A DNA stretch of 64,000 nucleotides from the NCBI GenBank assembly GCA_028554795.2, contig CM068831.1, positions 66,315,982-66,379,981 on the forward strand, read 5' to 3'. Source of the stretch: Sinohyriopsis cumingii (Eukaryota; Mollusca; Bivalvia; Unionida; Unionidae). The translations under genes and the position numbers were made by a program. Below the pieces are notes generated by a model. That model worked only from the letters and a program-made list of their open reading frames with translations, was not told the DNA's origin and did no database searches. This document shows, piece after piece, positions 61,696 to 64,000 of this stretch (its first letter is position 1; every line of letters begins with the position of its first letter).

Positions 61696-62805
61696 ATGGA
61701 AAAAGTCTTAGCTAGCATTTACTACGATCCCTCCCATCCTGCACGTTACGCAGGAGTGTAAAAATTGTATCGTGCTGCCAAAACGCGACTGAAAAGTCTC
61801 CGTTTACCTCAAGTGCAACGATGGTTACAAGAACAAGCTACCTACACTTTACACAAACCCATTCGACGCAAGTTTGCCAGAAGTCGCACCCGAGTGGAAG
61901 GCATCGATCATCAATGGCAAGCCGATTTAGCCGATGTCTCTCATTTGGCCAGCTACAATCGTGGCTACAAATATTTGTTTTGTGTCATCGACGTCTTTTC
62001 CAAATTTGCCTGGGTCGTGCCCTTGACTTCCAAATCGAGCAGCGAGTTAGTGCGAGCTCTGCAACGAGTGTTGAAACAAAGCGGTCGTCACCCTCTTCGA
62101 TGGCAAACGGACAAAGGCACCGAATTTCTGAACCAAGCTTTCCAAAAAGAATTAAAGAAACGTGACATTCATTTTTTTACCACCGAGAATCCCGAAACCA
62201 AAGCCAGCATCGTGGAACGTTTTCAACGCACTTTGAAAGAACGCATGTAGAAATATTTTACGCATCACCACACTCTGAAGTACATCGACATCTTACCGCA
62301 CCTGGTGCAAGCGTACAACCAATCTTACCATCGAAGCATCGGACGTGCCCCGCAAAACGTGACTCCCGAGAACGAAGTGTTGGTGTTTGAGCGCCTGTTT
62401 GGTACGTCCCCGACGAGGGCTGTCCCCAAGAAAAGTGGAATGTTGGCCGTAGGAGATTGGGTGCGCATTGGCAAAACCAAACGCACTTTCGACAAAGGTT
62501 ACTTACCTAACTAGACGACCGAATTGTTTCGCGTCACTGGACGAGTGCATGGTCGTCATCCTGCCGTCTATAAATTGGAAGACATGAATGGAGAAGTTCT
62601 CAAAGGAACGTTTTATTTACCCGAGTTACAACGTGTGACCAAAAAAGAAGACGACGTGTACGACATTGAAAGCATTCTCGAACGCAGAACCCGTAAAGTG
62701 GGCAAACGACGTGTCAAAGAAGTCAAAGTACGTGGGAAAGGATATCCACCCAGTTTTGATTCTTGGATCGACGCTTCGCAAGTCATCGACTATAAAAAGA
62801 AGTGA
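61696..62805 (+). pseudogene. Retroviral-type integrase (Polinton INT), three in-frame stops
   Basis: DDE integrase that inserts the linear element genome. From ATG 61,696: an IYYDPSHPARYAG opening, the catalytic core with WQADLADV (first Asp), WQTDKGTEF (second Asp) and ASIVERFQRTLKERM (Glu), an SH3-like VGDWVRIGKTKRTFDKGYL, and a chromodomain-like C-terminus GYPPSFDSWIDA. The frame is kept for 369 codons but stopped by TAA at 61,759, TAG at 62,248 and TAG at 62,512. All three catalytic acids are present. The last ~420 bp form the start of the right inverted-repeat arm. Dead as it stands. Confidence 0.92.
62791..62800 (+). promoter_or_regulatory. TATA box inside the integrase 3' end
   Basis: TATAAAAAGA overlaps the last integrase codons, 20 bp before the ATG of the membrane-protein gene. 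The same box is at 51,294-51,303 in the left arm. The short distance suggests a very short 5' UTR, or that the sequence is coding only. Confidence 0.35.
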
Positions 62806-62810
62806 CCATC

Positions 62811-63263
62811 ATGCCCTTTCACACAGCAGACGCAGCTACGTCGACCACTCCTTCTTCACTTAGTTCTTCTGTGCAAGATTTACAAAAACAACCCTTGTGG
62901 GTGTGGTGTGGAGAACGTGTGCCTAAAACGCAAATCGTCTTTTTCTGCCAAATCTTCGTGGTGTATTGTGTCATCGGGGCAGCCATTGCCAATTTGAGTT
63001 TGCAACAAGGAGACAAACAATTGTGGACCATTTTATTGAGCAGTTGCATCGGTTACCTGCTTCCCAATCCCTCCCTGAAATTCTCCTCGAACGGGAACCA
63101 CGGGAACCTTGTGTCCAGTGCCAGTGTCAGTCACCACTCCAACCACAACCAGAACCCCATTTTGGGCGGAGACACGCCTCTGACGTCCAGTACCCCTCGG
63201 ACAGCCACAGAACTCTGGAATTATGAGTCACCAAAACCAATTTTACTTAACCTTACCCAGTGA
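62811..63263 (+). CDS. Two-helix membrane protein of the Polinton, right copy
   Basis: Same 150-residue product as at 50,831-51,283 with no amino-acid difference. It follows the integrase stop by 5 nt and overlaps the penton start by 41 nt. Two hydrophobic segments (about residues 42-67 and 74-93) and the LPNP motif are present. This is its natural place downstream of a full-length integrase, suggesting that the right side is the original arrangement. Confidence 0.75.
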   Translation: MPFHTADAATSTTPSSLSSSVQDLQKQPLWVWCGERVPKTQIVFFCQIFVVYCVIGAAIANLSLQQGDKQLWTILLSSCIGYLLPNPSLKFSSNGNHGNLVSSASVSHHSNHNQNPILGGDTPLTSSTPRTATELWNYESPKPILLNLTQ

Positions 63264-64000
63264 CAGTTCCATGGAGGTGTTTCCCAACAACACGTTGTGC
63301 TGTTACACGGCCAAATTACCTCAGGGCATCCCCTTAGATCACGAAGACCATTGGGAAGTGGCTTTAGTGGAAATCATTCACCCGACCCAAGTCCTCAATG
63401 TCCTTCCCAATCAAAATTTTTTTGATGTGGAAGTTCATGACGAGCAAATGCAACAGTGGATGGATAGCAATGTCAAATATGACAAGAAAACCCGTACACA
63501 AAATCAAAAGTACACCACCTATCACTTGTTCATTCCCCCAGGCTATTATTTTAGTGGTCAACATTTGGTCAGCACCATAGCCACCAGGTTTAATGGCGTG
63601 TTTCTGAAAGCTTTGGAGCATATCAACAAAAGTGTCACCATGGAGTACCACAAAGCAGCTCGTCGCTTCTCGATGAAATTTGAACGGAGTAAAATCATGT
63701 CCATTTTATTTTGTCCTGAATTGTTTGACATGTTGGGCGGAGACATGAACATGAGAATGGCCATGATGAAGAAAAACGAATTACTCATCGTTTACGACAA
63801 CGAGTCTTTTACCAAGTTATTTCGTACCCCAGTAGAACTGAATCAAGGACTGAATTTGATGTTCGTGTATTCCGATGTGGTGGAGTACAACGTGGCGGGA
63901 CACACCTCCGTGCCGTTACTGCGTGTCATTCCTTTCAAAGTGGATTCTGCCACGAACGCTGACGAGGAAGGTGGAAACACTTACCACGTCCACCGCGAAT
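63223..64000 (+). CDS. Minor capsid (penton-like, PX) protein, right copy, cut by window end
   Basis: First 259 codons of the same protein as at 49,942-50,871, open to the window edge within the LLRVIPFKVDSATNADEEGG region. One synonymous or near-silent base differs (about 63,696). The gene continues beyond the window. Confidence 0.85.
   Translation, partial: MSHQNQFYLTLPSDSSMEVFPNNTLCCYTAKLPQGIPLDHEDHWEVALVEIIHPTQVLNVLPNQNFFDVEVHDEQMQQWMDSNVKYDKKTRTQNQKYTTYHLFIPPGYYFSGQHLVSTIATRFNGVFLKALEHINKSVTMEYHKAARRFSMKFERSKIMSILFCPELFDMLGGDMNMRMAMMKKNELLIVYDNESFTKLFRTPVELNQGLNLMFVYSDVVEYNVAGHTSVPLLRVIPFKVDSATNADEEGGNTYHVHRE

Larger units (their letters stand above)
62389..64000 (+). repeat. Right arm of long inverted repeat (continues past window)
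   Basis: Reverse complement of 50,094-51,705. Differences at 62,401-62,402, 62,513, 62,593, 62,598, 62,667, 62,701, 62,732 and 62,734, then one at about 63,696. Beyond the window the arm would be expected to carry the core protein and capsid genes again. Confidence 0.95.

Noticed and set aside
61765-62250. Endogenous retrovirus or Ty3-like element from the integrase
   Set aside because: No reverse transcriptase, protease of the aspartic type, or LTRs nearby; the neighbours are Polinton genes.
60774-62514. Stop-codon reassignment or readthrough (TGA, TAG, TAA inside frames)
   Set aside because: All three stop types occur inside frames, other genes end with the same stops, and frameshifts are also present, so decay or error is simpler.

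Overview
The window looks like AT-rich animal genomic DNA, most likely from a lophotrochozoan and probably a bivalve mollusc. This rests on an intronless secreted fibrinogen-domain gene of the mollusc FREP type, a tRNA-derived SINE whose tail reads like bivalve SINEs, long TA and ACAT microsatellites, a Jockey-like LINE, and several Polinton/Maverick (adintovirus-like) elements. No bacterial gene, rRNA or CRISPR array is present. The species is an inference.

Layout. (1) 1-5,200, minus strand: part of a Polinton-like element of one lineage. It has a long helical protein, a small basic protein, a double-jelly-roll capsid-like protein, a pX-like hydrophobic protein, an adenain-like protease and an unknown protein. 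(2) 5,455-33,680: host DNA built from diverged tandem duplications around a fibrinogen-related gene. Copy 1 (8,221-9,150) is intact; copies near 21.2 kb and 30.8 kb are pseudogenes. A relic Polinton packaging ATPase lies at 27.54-27.96 kb. A fold-back MITE-like hairpin, a 15-bp minisatellite and TA arrays are also here. (3) 34-39 kb: GT array, degenerate LINE, ACAT array, tRNA-derived SINE, TA array. (4) 39-44.4 kb: nothing recognised. (5) 44.4-64 kb: a second, GC-richer Polinton lineage.

The second Polinton has a split plan. From 52.2 kb the plus strand carries protein-primed DNA polymerase B, a BIR-domain protein, three F-box-like paralogues, a membrane protein, the packaging ATPase, a lysine-rich SPKK protein, a pX-like protein, a conserved unknown, the integrase, a two-helix membrane protein and the penton-like protein, running off the window. 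The minus strand from 51.7 to 47.1 kb carries the integrase C-terminus, the same membrane and penton proteins, then core protein, major capsid, an unknown, and the protease. Positions 62,389-64,000 are an almost perfect inverted copy of 50,094-51,705, so the left side is an inverted duplicate of the capsid half of the element. Many genes carry stops or frameshifts; the penton, membrane, core, protease, BIR and one F-box-like gene remain open.

The most unusual feature is at 44.8-46.9 kb: three tandem paralogous coiled-coil genes on the minus strand. Each is followed about 20-30 nt after its stop by a 16-nt stem-loop matching, or nearly matching, the metazoan replication-dependent histone mRNA 3' stem-loop, with a purine-rich block 12-13 nt further on like the U7 snRNA target. 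Each is preceded by a shared ~30-bp upstream motif next to a TATA-like box. This suggests a Polinton gene family that uses the host's S-phase histone 3'-end machinery.
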